This document shows positions 1 to 9,100 of a stretch of DNA of 23,048 nt, piece after piece. Positions within the stretch are counted from its first letter, which is position 1. Each line of letters opens with the position of its first letter. A program made the position numbers and the translations under genes. The stretch covers positions 1 to 23,048 of the forward strand of contig JAUMSH010000057.1 in assembly GCA_031292915.1 (NCBI GenBank), written 5' to 3'. The notes under the pieces are model-generated. The model saw only the letters and a list, made by a program, of their open reading frames with translations. It was not told the DNA's origin and searched no databases. This stretch comes from Collinsella sp. (GTDB lineage Bacteria > Actinomycetota > Coriobacteriia > Coriobacteriales > Coriobacteriaceae).

Positions 1-74
1 AGTTCGGCCACGAGCTCGCGAATATCGTTTTGGCTCAAGTCGCGAATGTCCTGAGATTTAGTCCTGGGATTCAT
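1..74 (-). CDS. rlmN: Partial N-terminus of probable RlmN (23S rRNA adenine-2503 C2-methyltransferase), cut by window edge
   Basis: Reading the minus strand from an ATG at 74-72 gives an open frame to the window edge that begins MNPRTKSQDIRDLSQNDIRE and continues LVAE. The segment 'DLSQNDIRELVAE' resembles the opening of RlmN, a radical-SAM enzyme that methylates A2503 of 23S rRNA and A37 of some tRNAs. The start is supported by an AAAGG ribosome-binding site about 6 bases upstream on the minus strand (complement of about 80-84). Only 24 codons are visible and no radical-SAM CxxxCxxC motif is in view, so the family call rests on a short N-terminal similarity that I recognise rather than on a catalytic motif. 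The gene is divergent from ddl, so their promoters share 75-159. Confidence 0.45.
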   Translation of the reverse strand, partial: MNPRTKSQDIRDLSQNDIRELVAE

Positions 75-89
75 GGAAGCCTTTCGATT

Positions 90-119
90 TTGGGGAAACG
101 TAGAGGGTATCGCTACAAT
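90..119 (+). promoter_or_regulatory. Candidate sigma-A promoter of ddl
   Basis: TACAAT at 114-119 fits a -10 box, with a weak TTGGGG at 90-95 and an 18-base spacer. The same TTGGG(A/G) and TACAAT pairing lies before tRNA-Lys, which supports the call. The ddl start is 40 bases downstream, behind an AGGAGG site at 145-150. Confidence 0.4.
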
Positions 120-159
120 ATGGTATCAGCTGCAGAAATTATAGAGGAGGAGTCTGCCC

Positions 160-1125
160 ATGCCGGGTAAAAGCCTAGAGAACATGCACGTAGCGGTCTT
201 GGCGGGCGGTCATTCCGCTGAGCGCGAGATCTCGCTCAATTCGGGAAAGAACGTTGTGGTGGCACTGAAGGAAGCCGACTACACCTCGGTGGAGCTGCTC
301 GATACGGCCGCTGATGACTTTATGGTAACCATGGCAACCGGCGGCTTTGACGTGGCGTTTATCGCCATGCACGGTGCCGGCGGCGAGGATGGTGCCATGC
401 AGGGCGCCATGGAGACCCTGGGTATCCCCTACACGGCCTCGGGCGTGCTTGCTAGCGCCTGCGGTGCCGACAAAGAGGTCTCTAAGCTCCTGTACGCCAA
501 GGCGGGCATTCCCATTGCCCCCGGCCTTGCGCTCGAGGTGGGCGATGAAGTCGATATCGATCATATCGTCGAGGTTTGTGGCGAGCGCAGCTTTGTGAAG
601 CCGGCCGTCAACGGTTCCAGCTATGGCATTTCCCTGGTCCATGAGCCCTCCGAGCTGCCCGCGGCAATTGCCAAGGCGTTTGAGTACGGCGACAAAGTGC
701 TGGTCGAGAAGTGCATCGAGGGTACCGAGATCACCGTCGGCGTGTACGGCGAGGACGACGTGCGCGCCCTGCCGATTGTCGAGATTCGCAAGCCCGAGGA
801 CTGTGAGTTCTACGATCTGGACGTGAAGTATGTCGACCCTACGGACATCCATCGTATTCCGGCGCAGATTTCACCCGAGAATTACGCTCGCGCTCAGGAG
901 CTTGCCTGTGCTGCTCACAAGGCCCTCGGTTGCCTGGGCATCTCGCGCAGCGATTTTATCGTGAGCGAGGACGGCCCCGTCATCCTCGAGACCAACACCA
1001 TTCCCGGCATGACCGATACGTCGCTGTATCCGGATGAGATTCGCCACACAGACGACATGACGTTCCCGCAGGTCTGTGACAGCCTGATCCGTATGGGCCT
1101 TCGTCGAGCGGGCATTGCATGCTAA
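160..1125 (+). CDS. ddl: D-alanine--D-alanine ligase
   Basis: This ATP-grasp enzyme joins two D-alanines in the cytoplasm to make the dipeptide that ends the peptidoglycan stem peptide. The 321-residue length is normal for the family. Visible motifs are the N-terminal GGHSAEREISL with its substrate-binding Glu (E21), the ATP-grasp lysine in FVKPAVNGSSYG (K147), a lid tyrosine in DVKYVD (Y224), and the metal-binding stretch from D265 to the ILETNTIPGMT motif (E277, N279). Tyr at the lid position is typical of D-Ala-D-Ala rather than D-Ala-D-lactate enzymes, which argues against a vancomycin-resistance ligase. The ATG start sits 9 bases after AGGAGG (145-150). The last 7 bases overlap the start of the following helicase gene, so the two are probably co-translated. 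Confidence 0.93.
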   Translation: MPGKSLENMHVAVLAGGHSAEREISLNSGKNVVVALKEADYTSVELLDTAADDFMVTMATGGFDVAFIAMHGAGGEDGAMQGAMETLGIPYTASGVLASACGADKEVSKLLYAKAGIPIAPGLALEVGDEVDIDHIVEVCGERSFVKPAVNGSSYGISLVHEPSELPAAIAKAFEYGDKVLVEKCIEGTEITVGVYGEDDVRALPIVEIRKPEDCEFYDLDVKYVDPTDIHRIPAQISPENYARAQELACAAHKALGCLGISRSDFIVSEDGPVILETNTIPGMTDTSLYPDEIRHTDDMTFPQVCDSLIRMGLRRAGIAC

Positions 1126-4013
1126 TCGAGGACGCGGTTTCGTCAGGAACGCCGCAGTTTGTCATCGACTCCTATGCCACGCTTGCCGAACGCGCCAAAA
1201 CGCAGTCCTTCGGCCTTATCGAGGAAGATGTGATTGTCCTCGATACCGAGACCACGGGTCTTTCGGTGCAGGACAACGAGCTGATCGAGATCTCGGCGGC
1301 CCGTCTTTCGGGCCGCGAGATCGTCGACCGCTTCGATACCTTCGTGCATCCCAAGCAGCTAATTCCCGCCGAGATTACCGAGCTCACGAGCATTACAAAT
1401 GCCGATGTGGCAGATGCCCCGTCGGCCGCTGAGGCCGTCGCCGCTCTCGCCGATTTTGTCGGTGGTTGCCCGGTGATCGCACATAACGCCACGTTCGATC
1501 GCTCGTTTATCGAGTCGGTCAAAGGCGGCGTCAACGTGAGCGATATCTGGATCGATTCGCTGGCGCTGTCGCGCATCGCGCTTCCGCGCCTGGCCTCGCA
1601 CAAGCTGTCTTTTATGGCCGATCTGTTTGGCTGTGACTCGGTATCACACCGTGCCAATGCCGACGTCGACGCCCTGTGTGGCGTATGGCGTGTGTTGCTC
1701 GTGGCGCTCACCGACTTGCCCCAGGGCCTCATGGCGCGCCTAGCCGACATGCATCCGGATGTGCCTTGGTCCTATCGTCCTATCTTCTCATTCTTGGCGG
1801 GGCAGAACCCTGGTTCTATCTTCTCTCTCAGCGCCGCTCGTGCTGACGTTCTCAAGGCCGATCGCGCCGACGATCGGGTGGACGCCGACGAACTGCCGGT
1901 CCTCAAGATGCCGAGTCGTGAGGAGATTGAGGCAGACTATGCGCCGGGTGGCCTGGTCAATCGCATGTACCCCACCTACGAGCCGCGTGATGAGCAGATC
2001 GCGATGGCGCTCGAGGTCCGCGATGCGCTGGTCACGGGCACTCATCGTGTAATTGAGGCGGGCACAGGCGTCGGCAAATCGATGGCCTATCTGGTGCCTT
2101 TTGCCGAGGCGGCACGCCGTAACAACATCACGGTTGGTATTGCGACCAAATCGAACAATCTTGCAGACCAGCTCATGTACCATGAGCTGCCAAAACTTGC
2201 CGAGCAACTGGACGGTGGTCTGTCATTTTGCGCTCTCAAGGGCTATGACCACTATCCGTGCCTGCGCAAGCTTGAGCGCATGAGCCGAGGCCAGGTCGAG
2301 ATTACCACCAAGCGCGATCCGGCGGACACGCTCACGGCGGTCGCGGTCATTATGGCGTACGTCTGCCAATCAGCCGATGGCGACCTCGACTCGCTTGGCA
2401 TTCGGTGGCGCAGCGTCAACCGCCCCGACTTTACGACGGCCTCGCGCGAGTGTGCTCGCCGCCTCTGCCCGTTTTTCCCTGATAAATGTTTGGTCCACGG
2501 CGCCCGCCGTCGTGCGGCGCATGCCGATGTGGTGGTCACCAACCATTCCCTGCTGTTCCGCAATGTTGCGGCCGAGGGCAGGATTTTGCCTCCGATTCGT
2601 CATTGGGTAATCGACGAGGCTCATTCTATCGAGCGCGAGGCGCGCCGTCAGTGGGCGCGCGTGGTGTCGGCGGACGAATCACGCGTTCTGTTTGAGCGCC
2701 TGGGTGGCTCGAGCACCGGTGCGCTAAGCCAGGTCTCCCGTGATTTGGCAACCTCCGAGGGCTCTACGCTCTATTTGGGCCTTACTGCCAAGGCGACGTC
2801 AACGGTTGCGCGCGCGAGCATGGCAATCGCCGACGTGTTCGATGGCGTTCGCGAGCTCGGCCGCCGTGCCCGTGGGGGTTATGACAATGCCAATCTATGG
2901 ATTGGCCCCGAGCTGCGCGAATCTGACGACTGGCATGATTTCTTACCGTCGGCCTACACTGCCATCGACGCATTGGAACAAGCTGACAAGAGCGTCGACG
3001 CGCTGGTGCAAGCCGTCGCCGCCGACAAGCCCGAGGTTGTTGTCGACCTGGGTGATATTTCGCGCCGCCTGCACGAGCTGGCCGAGAACCTCAAACTCAT
3101 CATTGACGGCACCGATGAACACTACGTGTATTCGCTGCAGGTCAATCGCAGGCTGCGTGCCGGCGGAGAGTCAATGACCGCAGAGCGCATCGACATTGGC
3201 GAGGCCTTGGCAACCGAGTGGCTGCCCGAGGTTCACACGGCTATCTTTGCCTCGGCGACCATGACGGTGTCCAAAAGCTTTGAACACTTTAACCACGCGG
3301 TCGGTCTCGATCGCATCGGTGCTTCAACATCCTCGTCGCTGCACTTGGACTCGAGCTACGACTTCGATTCGAACATGGCTGTAGTCGTTGCGGGCGATAT
3401 CCCCGATCCGCGCGATCGTGAGAGCTATCTTACAGCGCTCGAGCGCGTGCTGGTCGACGCCCATCTTGTCATGGGCGGATCGGTGCTCACACTGTTCACC
3501 AATCGGCGCGACATGGAAGACCTGTACGCCCGCGTTGAGCCTAAGATGGCCCGTGCGGGTCTGGAGCTCAACTGCCAGCAGCGCAACTCATCTCCTCGTC
3601 GCCTGCGCGACCGGTTTATCAACGAGCCGACCTCGTCGCTTTTTGCCCTTAAGGCCTTCTGGGAGGGATTCGACGCCAGCGGCGAGACGCTGCGCTGCGT
3701 CATCATTCCCAAGCTGCCGTTCTCGAGTCCCACGGACCCGCTCTCGTGCGAGCGCAACCTGCGCGAAGACCGCGCTTGGGCGCGCTATTCGCTGCCCGAG
3801 GCGGTGCTTGAGGTCAAGCAGGCGGCCGGCCGCCTTATCCGCTCGTCGACCGATTGCGGCGTGCTGATTCTGGCCGACCCGCGCCTGGTGACGAAGGGCT
3901 ACGGAAAGAAGTTCTTAACGTCGCTGCCCACGAGCTCCTACCAGCGCATCGAATCGGCGCAGATCGGGCACTATCTGCAACTGTGGCGCGCACGCCACGA
4001 GCGGCGTCGCTAA
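1119..4013 (+). CDS. dinG: DinG-type helicase with N-terminal DEDDh 3'-5' exonuclease domain
   Basis: The 964-residue protein joins a DnaQ-like exonuclease to an XPD/DinG superfamily-2 helicase, as in the Bacillus-type DinG. The exonuclease part (about 35-195) has VLDTETTGL (D42, E44), AHNATFDRSF (D127) and HRANADVDAL (H178, D182), so all DEDDh residues are present. The helicase part has Walker A EAGTGVGKS (313-321), DEAH (499-502) and a C-terminal QAAGRLIRS motif VI. Four cysteines between motifs I and II (C381, C445, C450, C457) sit where XPD/DinG enzymes hold a 4Fe-4S cluster. Some Gram-positive DinG proteins lack such a cluster, so its presence here is worth noting. The ATG lies within the ddl stop region (ATGCTAA), implying coupling. 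It likely acts in DNA repair or in removal of R-loops or other structures, which is a family inference. Its stop overlaps the convergent WYL gene by 4 bases. Confidence 0.9.
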   Translation: MLIEDAVSSGTPQFVIDSYATLAERAKTQSFGLIEEDVIVLDTETTGLSVQDNELIEISAARLSGREIVDRFDTFVHPKQLIPAEITELTSITNADVADAPSAAEAVAALADFVGGCPVIAHNATFDRSFIESVKGGVNVSDIWIDSLALSRIALPRLASHKLSFMADLFGCDSVSHRANADVDALCGVWRVLLVALTDLPQGLMARLADMHPDVPWSYRPIFSFLAGQNPGSIFSLSAARADVLKADRADDRVDADELPVLKMPSREEIEADYAPGGLVNRMYPTYEPRDEQIAMALEVRDALVTGTHRVIEAGTGVGKSMAYLVPFAEAARRNNITVGIATKSNNLADQLMYHELPKLAEQLDGGLSFCALKGYDHYPCLRKLERMSRGQVEITTKRDPADTLTAVAVIMAYVCQSADGDLDSLGIRWRSVNRPDFTTASRECARRLCPFFPDKCLVHGARRRAAHADVVVTNHSLLFRNVAAEGRILPPIRHWVIDEAHSIEREARRQWARVVSADESRVLFERLGGSSTGALSQVSRDLATSEGSTLYLGLTAKATSTVARASMAIADVFDGVRELGRRARGGYDNANLWIGPELRESDDWHDFLPSAYTAIDALEQADKSVDALVQAVAADKPEVVVDLGDISRRLHELAENLKLIIDGTDEHYVYSLQVNRRLRAGGESMTAERIDIGEALATEWLPEVHTAIFASATMTVSKSFEHFNHAVGLDRIGASTSSSLHLDSSYDFDSNMAVVVAGDIPDPRDRESYLTALERVLVDAHLVMGGSVLTLFTNRRDMEDLYARVEPKMARAGLELNCQQRNSSPRRLRDRFINEPTSSLFALKAFWEGFDASGETLRCVIIPKLPFSSPTDPLSCERNLREDRAWARYSLPEAVLEVKQAAGRLIRSSTDCGVLILADPRLVTKGYGKKFLTSLPTSSYQRIESAQIGHYLQLWRARHERRR

Positions 4014-4927
4014 AGCGGACAGACGAGGGTTTTTGCCATATCGCACAGACGCTTTGACAGGGCGGGGTCATCCAAGATGCGGATGGCTCCGCCCGCTGCG
4101 ATTATCTGGCTCAGTAGCCAACGCTCGGAGCCGTAATGCACGGTTACCGTTGCCGTGTCTGCCCCGCTGCGCTCGATTAGGGTGATGCCGGCCCAGTCCA
4201 GATGCTCCGCCATATCGAATGGCATCAGGAGCTTTGCGCTACGCTGCGTCCGGGCAAGGGAATCGTGGAGGGATGCGACATCCGGTGCGTGAGGCACGAC
4301 GGAGTCTTCCGTCAAGGCGAGTCCCTCGATTTTATCCATGCGATAGGTGCGCTGCTCATCGACCGCGATGTCCCAGGCAATCAGGTATGTTTGGTCGCCG
4401 TTTGACGTAATGCGCAAGGGGTCGACCAGACGCTCGCGTGGCCGTGCATCGTCCATCGAGCGATACGAGATGCGGCAGCGAACGCCGTCCTGAATGGCGC
4501 AGCTCAGCTGCTGCCAGTGCGACCCGTGGTTGACGGTGTCAAAGACGCGCTGGTTATAGCCGAGCTCTTCGGGTAGAAGGGCATGTCGAATCCGAGCTGC
4601 CGTCTGCGGCTCGATCCCCAACGATTCAAGTTCATGGTTGAGCACAGCGCCCTCGGCGGCACTCAGGCGCAACGGTAGCACACGACCGGCGTCACCGGTG
4701 AGGACCACACGCTCGCCGCGGCATTCGCAGATGATGCGCGCGCCCGATTCTCGGTCCGCGAGCGTCGAGACGATCTCGAGAATCTCGTCGAGCGACACCC
4801 CCGTGATGTCAAAGCGACTGCAAATCTCGGTTCGTGTCATGCCACTCTCGCCGGCGGCGTAGAGGGCCTCCATGATGTCGATGGCACGCGAGAGCCTCTG
4901 CTCGCTGGTGAGTTTACGCACGGGCAT
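4010..4927 (-). CDS. WYL-domain transcriptional regulator (PafC-like, second of a pair)
   Basis: The product, about 305 residues, starts MPVRKLTSEQR and has an N-terminal helix-turn-helix segment (TRTEICSRFDITGVSLDEIL) followed by a WYL sensor domain. In that domain TYLIAWD takes the place of the name-giving WYLxG motif and RTYRMDKI supplies the usual arginine-rich strand. WYL proteins bind nucleic-acid-like ligands and many control DNA-damage or defence genes. I chose ATG at 4927-4925 rather than the TTG at 4948, because ATG follows AAAGGA by about 12 bases and is the stronger codon. The gene then overlaps the upstream WYL gene (stop TAA at 4916-4914) by 14 bases, so the two form an operon. 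Tandem WYL genes of this type in actinobacteria (pafB-pafC) encode a heteromeric activator of the mitomycin response. No proteasome gene is seen here, so the Paf label is by homology only. Confidence 0.8.
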   Translation of the reverse strand: MPVRKLTSEQRLSRAIDIMEALYAAGESGMTRTEICSRFDITGVSLDEILEIVSTLADRESGARIICECRGERVVLTGDAGRVLPLRLSAAEGAVLNHELESLGIEPQTAARIRHALLPEELGYNQRVFDTVNHGSHWQQLSCAIQDGVRCRISYRSMDDARPRERLVDPLRITSNGDQTYLIAWDIAVDEQRTYRMDKIEGLALTEDSVVPHAPDVASLHDSLARTQRSAKLLMPFDMAEHLDWAGITLIERSGADTATVTVHYGSERWLLSQIIAAGGAIRILDDPALSKRLCDMAKTLVCPL

Positions 4928-5936
4928 GCTCGTGCACCGTCCTTTCAATGAGGTGGTTCCACGCCTGCTTGAGCGATTTGGGGGCCACGGGCCTCATGCC
5001 GTCCATGGCGTGGGCCATGCAAAATGAGGCGGCGGCTTCAAGGTCGCGCACGTCAACGGTCCAGGTCCATCCCACATCGGTGTGTGCGAGCTCACCTCGC
5101 CCACGCGTGAGGCCGTTGATCATATCGATCTGCGTCTGAGGGGCGAACGAGAACGTGGCTGCAACGGGCGGTCGGTCGGCAAAATCGAATTCAAAGAACA
5201 GATAGTCGTTGAGATTGAAGTTCGCGGGGATGACGTAGGCCTTCGAAGGACGCCAAGCGCGTACGATACGGTCGCAGCGGAATGTCCTGATGTCGTCGGT
5301 GACGTTGTCGAGGCCGCAGAAGTACGCCACGCCCTCGCGCTCGAACATGCCGTAGACGCAGACGGTACGTTCTTTCTGCTCGCCGCGTCCGTTCTGATAT
5401 AAAAATCGCAGCGCGCATCGCTCGGCAAAGGCGCTCCATACCGCATCGACGGTGGGAGAGCGGCTGATCGGTGCTTCGTCCGCCGTCGTCCTACCGGTGA
5501 GGTAGGCAATCTTTGATCGAATATCGGCAAGCGGTGCGGCAAAAGTGGATGAGCCGGCCGCTAGTGTCTGGTCGATGGCGTTGAGCAGGATATCGGCGTC
5601 GTCTGCGGTGATGAGGCCGCCTGCTGCAAAGGTGTGCTCGCGGTCAATTGTCCACGAGCTTTCCTCGGTCTCCTGCGCGCCGGCGGGGCGAACCTCCTTG
5701 ATTAAGATGCCACGCTCGAGCAGTTTGTCACGATCGCGCCGAAACTTGCGCTTATCCGAGTCGATGTTGCCCGAGCCATATCCCAGGTCAGAATCCAAGA
5801 CGATCTGCTCGGTCGTCAGCGGTTCGGGGGAGCTATTGAGTACAAAGAAAAGATTGAGGATGCGCTGAGCCGTTTTATCGAAACTGGGCTCCAAATTTCC
5901 CTTTTTAATTGTCTCGGTCGTGTCGCTTGCCGTCAT
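4914..5936 (-). CDS. WYL-domain transcriptional regulator (PafB-like, first of a pair)
   Basis: The 340-residue protein has an N-terminal HTH region (FDKTAQRILNLFFVLNSSPE, then EPLTTEQIVLDSDLGYGS and a basic KRKFRRDRDKLLERG helix), then a WYL domain (about 165-240). The core WYL motif is degenerate (VAYFCGLDN), but the following arginine strand IRTFRCDRI is kept. A C-terminal WCX-like region ends at NHLIERTVHEHARA. The ATG start at 5936 follows GAGGA at a good distance on the minus strand. It overlaps and probably co-translates with the second WYL gene. The pair lies tail-to-tail with the DinG-type helicase, which matches the known link of PafBC to DNA-damage control, although control of the helicase itself is only an inference. 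Confidence 0.8.
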   Translation of the reverse strand: MTASDTTETIKKGNLEPSFDKTAQRILNLFFVLNSSPEPLTTEQIVLDSDLGYGSGNIDSDKRKFRRDRDKLLERGILIKEVRPAGAQETEESSWTIDREHTFAAGGLITADDADILLNAIDQTLAAGSSTFAAPLADIRSKIAYLTGRTTADEAPISRSPTVDAVWSAFAERCALRFLYQNGRGEQKERTVCVYGMFEREGVAYFCGLDNVTDDIRTFRCDRIVRAWRPSKAYVIPANFNLNDYLFFEFDFADRPPVAATFSFAPQTQIDMINGLTRGRGELAHTDVGWTWTVDVRDLEAAASFCMAHAMDGMRPVAPKSLKQAWNHLIERTVHEHARA

Positions 5937-6134
5937 AGAGTCCTCGCATGAGAAGGTGGTTTGCTGTCATGATTTTAGTCCGATATGGAGATTAGGCTAT
6001 ATCCTTGTCCGCTCGGGGCGTTAAGATGGGCCGAATTCGGTCGTTTGCGCTCGCTCGGGGTATACTTTCGACTATATACGGTTCTAATGTGCATGCATTG
6101 GGCCTATTTGTCGGATTATGGATGTGGAGCGCAC
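5937..6134. other. Divergent intergenic region between WYL regulators and M28-like gene
   Basis: About 200 bases separate the divergent genes. AT-rich hexamers TATACT (6061-6066) and TATATA (6073-6078) look like -10 boxes, but I find no matching -35 at 16-18 bases on the plus strand. An in-frame extension of the M28-like frame runs back to 5985. It has no ribosome-binding site and reads as unlikely protein, so I treat it as leader. Confidence 0.4.
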
Positions 6135-9100
6135 ATGGCGAACACCCAGAACTATATTAACCACCTGCTGCAGAACACCGGCATTACGCCGGCATGCAGC
6201 GAAGAAGAGCGCTTGGCTGCCGAGGATATCGCTCAGATCTTCCGCAACCACGGCTTTGATCCCGAGGTTCAGGAGTTCAATGCCCCGGCGCCCAGTAGGT
6301 TGGCATTTGCCGTTACCGGTATTCTTGCGTTTGCCGGTGCCCTGCTGATGGGCATCGGCGGCGGTATCGGCTTGGTCGGCACCTTGCTGGCCATTGTCGG
6401 TGCCGTGCTCTACGTGCTCGAGCGCACAGGGCATCCCGTGGTTTCGCGCCTGGGCAAGACGGGCGTGAGCCAAAATGTCATCGCCTACCACAAGGCCTCG
6501 GGCCCGCTCGCGTCTCCGCGCAACCGCCCGGTGGTCGTTGTCGCACACTACGACTCTCCCCGTGCTGAGCTGCTCGCCCGCGAGCCCTATGCTTCGTATC
6601 GTGCGCTCATTGCCAAGCTGTTGCCCGTTGCCACGGTTGCCCCTGCTGCCGTTGCCATCCTGCGTATCCTGCCGCTCCCCGGCGCGCTCAAGGTTCTGCT
6701 GTGGATTGTCGCGATCCTCGCTTCCCTCGTTGCACTTGCCAACGCGGCAAACATCATCTCTAACCGCCACATTCTTCCCTATACGTCCGGCGCGGTGTGC
6801 AACAAATCTTCTGTCGCCGCTATGCTCGGCGTTATGGACAACGTTGCTCCCTTCCAGGGTGAAAACGAGTTTCCCGACGATGTTCCGTTCGATACCTATT
6901 TTGGGGAGCAAAAGCGCCGTGCCGAGGAAATGGCGCGCGCAGCGGCGGAATATGCCGCGGCCCAGCAGCAAAACGACTACGGCAACACCATCGAGTATGA
7001 AGAGCCTACCTGCGCCGAGGACGAGTTCGGTCAGCCGATTGCTCCCGACGCTCAAACCGAGCCCGAACAGGGTGAGGCTTTCGACGAGCAGATCGAGGGC
7101 TTTGAGGGTGCGTCTGCCGACGAGACGCTGATCGGCGCCATCGTGCCCGAGGATCAGAATCAGGCTGTCCAGGCCGAAGAGTTCAATGACGAGGTTTCCG
7201 CTGCCGAGCCGGTGGAGGAGCCTGTCGCGGCCGAGCCCGAGCCCAAGCTCTATCGCAATGCCGCCGGCAACATCCGCTTTGGTTCGGATGCCATCCGTGC
7301 GCTCGGAATGCTTCCCGAGTCCTGCACGCTCGATTACGAGGAGGGCGAGGAGCCGACGTTTGAGCCCGAGCCTGCCCCCGTCGTGACTGCACCTGCGCCC
7401 GCTGTCACCGTGGATGATGAGTCTGCCGCGGTTGCCGCTGCCGTTGCCGAGCCCGAGGCGGTGTCCGCGATCGATCCCGCGGCAGGACTGGACGTTTTGG
7501 CTCCCGCCGCGCCGGCGCAAGACGTTGCGGACGAGTCTGACGACGATTACGTTGAACAGCCGAGGCGCGTGTCTTACGAGAGCGATACTGATTTCTCGGC
7601 CGAGATTCCCGCGGCAACGCCCCATGCCGACATTGCATCCGCGTTCTCGTCGATTGGCGCCAGCGCTTCCAACTTCTTTAAGGGTGCGCTTGCAAAGGGC
7701 AAGAAATTTGTCGACGATTTCGAGGAGAAGCGCGCTGCCGCACGCGAGGCTGCCGAGCAGGAGGCTATCGCTCAGCAGCAGGCAGCCGAGGCGGCACGTG
7801 AGCACGCGGCGCAAGAGTTCGAGCAGAACGAGGCTATGCAGTCCGCGCCCGTCGACGCCGCCGAAGCTACAACGTCCTTTGAGTCCCAGCAACCGACGTC
7901 CGCGGATGTTGTTGAGGCAACAACGTCTTTCGAGGCTCAGCAGCACGTCGATAGCACCATGTCGTTTGATGCCGCGAAGTTCGATTCCACGATAACGTTT
8001 GAAAAGCAGGGCACCGCGATTGCTGAGCCCCTTCCTATTTCCGATGAACAGGGCGACGCGGTGGACGATGACGAGCCCATTGATGCTGCCGAAATTCAGG
8101 ATGCTGCCGAGGACGAGTCCGTCGAGGCCAACTCTGACGAAGAGCAATACGCGGCAGCCGATCAGGGTGATTCGACCGAGGTCGAGCAGGAGGAAGTGCC
8201 TGCGGTTTCCGAGACTCCCGAGACGGATGAGTCGAGGCCTTATTCCACGCAGATTTTCACCATGCCGACCCCGAGTGGTTCCGGTGCCACGGTTGCCAAT
8301 GTCGCTCCCACCCAGGACGAAACGGTCGATTCCCTTATGGCCCAGATTTCCTCCCAGGCATCGCCGCGTCCGCAGATGAATGTTCCCGATCCGGCGTCGG
8401 CACCGTCGCCTGCACCTTCCTCGTCTCCGCTGGCTTCAGTCCCCGATCCGTCGCTGCCGTCTATGAAGCAGGCAAACGTTGCGTCTCGCACGTCGCTGTT
8501 CGATCTTCCCGATCCCTCTGCCCAAGTCAACGACCCCTTTGCTACCGCCCAAGGTCCCGAACCCACATCGGCACCCGTTGCGCCTCCTATGCCCGTTGCG
8601 TCGGGCGCGCAGCCGATCGAGACCATTTCGGCTCCCGCCCCGGCGGCACCCAAGTCTCGTAAGCGCGGCCTGGGTGGCCTGTTCGGTCGTAAAAAGAAAA
8701 ACGAGCAGGACAGCATGAGTGACTGGCTGGGCGTCGAAGACGATTACGATGCCAAGAAATCCGGTCGCGGTATCGGTTCGTGGGATAACTTCGAGGACGA
8801 TAACGATGGCTGGAAGGGCGGCGCTACGTCTTCCGATGGCGCTTCTTCCGAAGATATGCTCTCGGCTGTCGCCTCTATGGGCGATGATGAGCTGCTCGGT
8901 CACGATATCTGGTTTGTGGCAACGGGTGCCTCGGATTGTGATGGCGCCGGCATGAAGGCCTTCTTGGCTTCGCATCGCGATAAGCTCCGCGGCGTATTCT
9001 TTATCAATCTTGAATCCGTCGGCGCCGGTAGGCTTTCGGTTGTGACGGTCGAGGGCGAACAACAACTGCTCAAGGGCGATCGCCGCATCATGAACCTGGT

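Noticed and set aside
160..1125. Possible vancomycin-resistance type D-Ala-D-Lac ligase
   Set aside because: The lid tyrosine (Y224) is present and no vanH or vanX gene is nearby, so it is best seen as the housekeeping Ddl.
5985..6134. N-terminal extension of the M28-like protein by 50 residues
   Set aside because: No ribosome-binding site near 5985. GGAG lies 5 bases before the ATG at 6135 and the protein sequence there looks like a family start.
6084..8147. Long minus-strand open frame of 687 codons opposite the M28-like gene
   Set aside because: It is the antisense of a GC-rich coding region and reads as Arg/Gly/Leu-rich nonsense with no domain. The plus-strand gene has a good start, motifs and ribosome-binding site.
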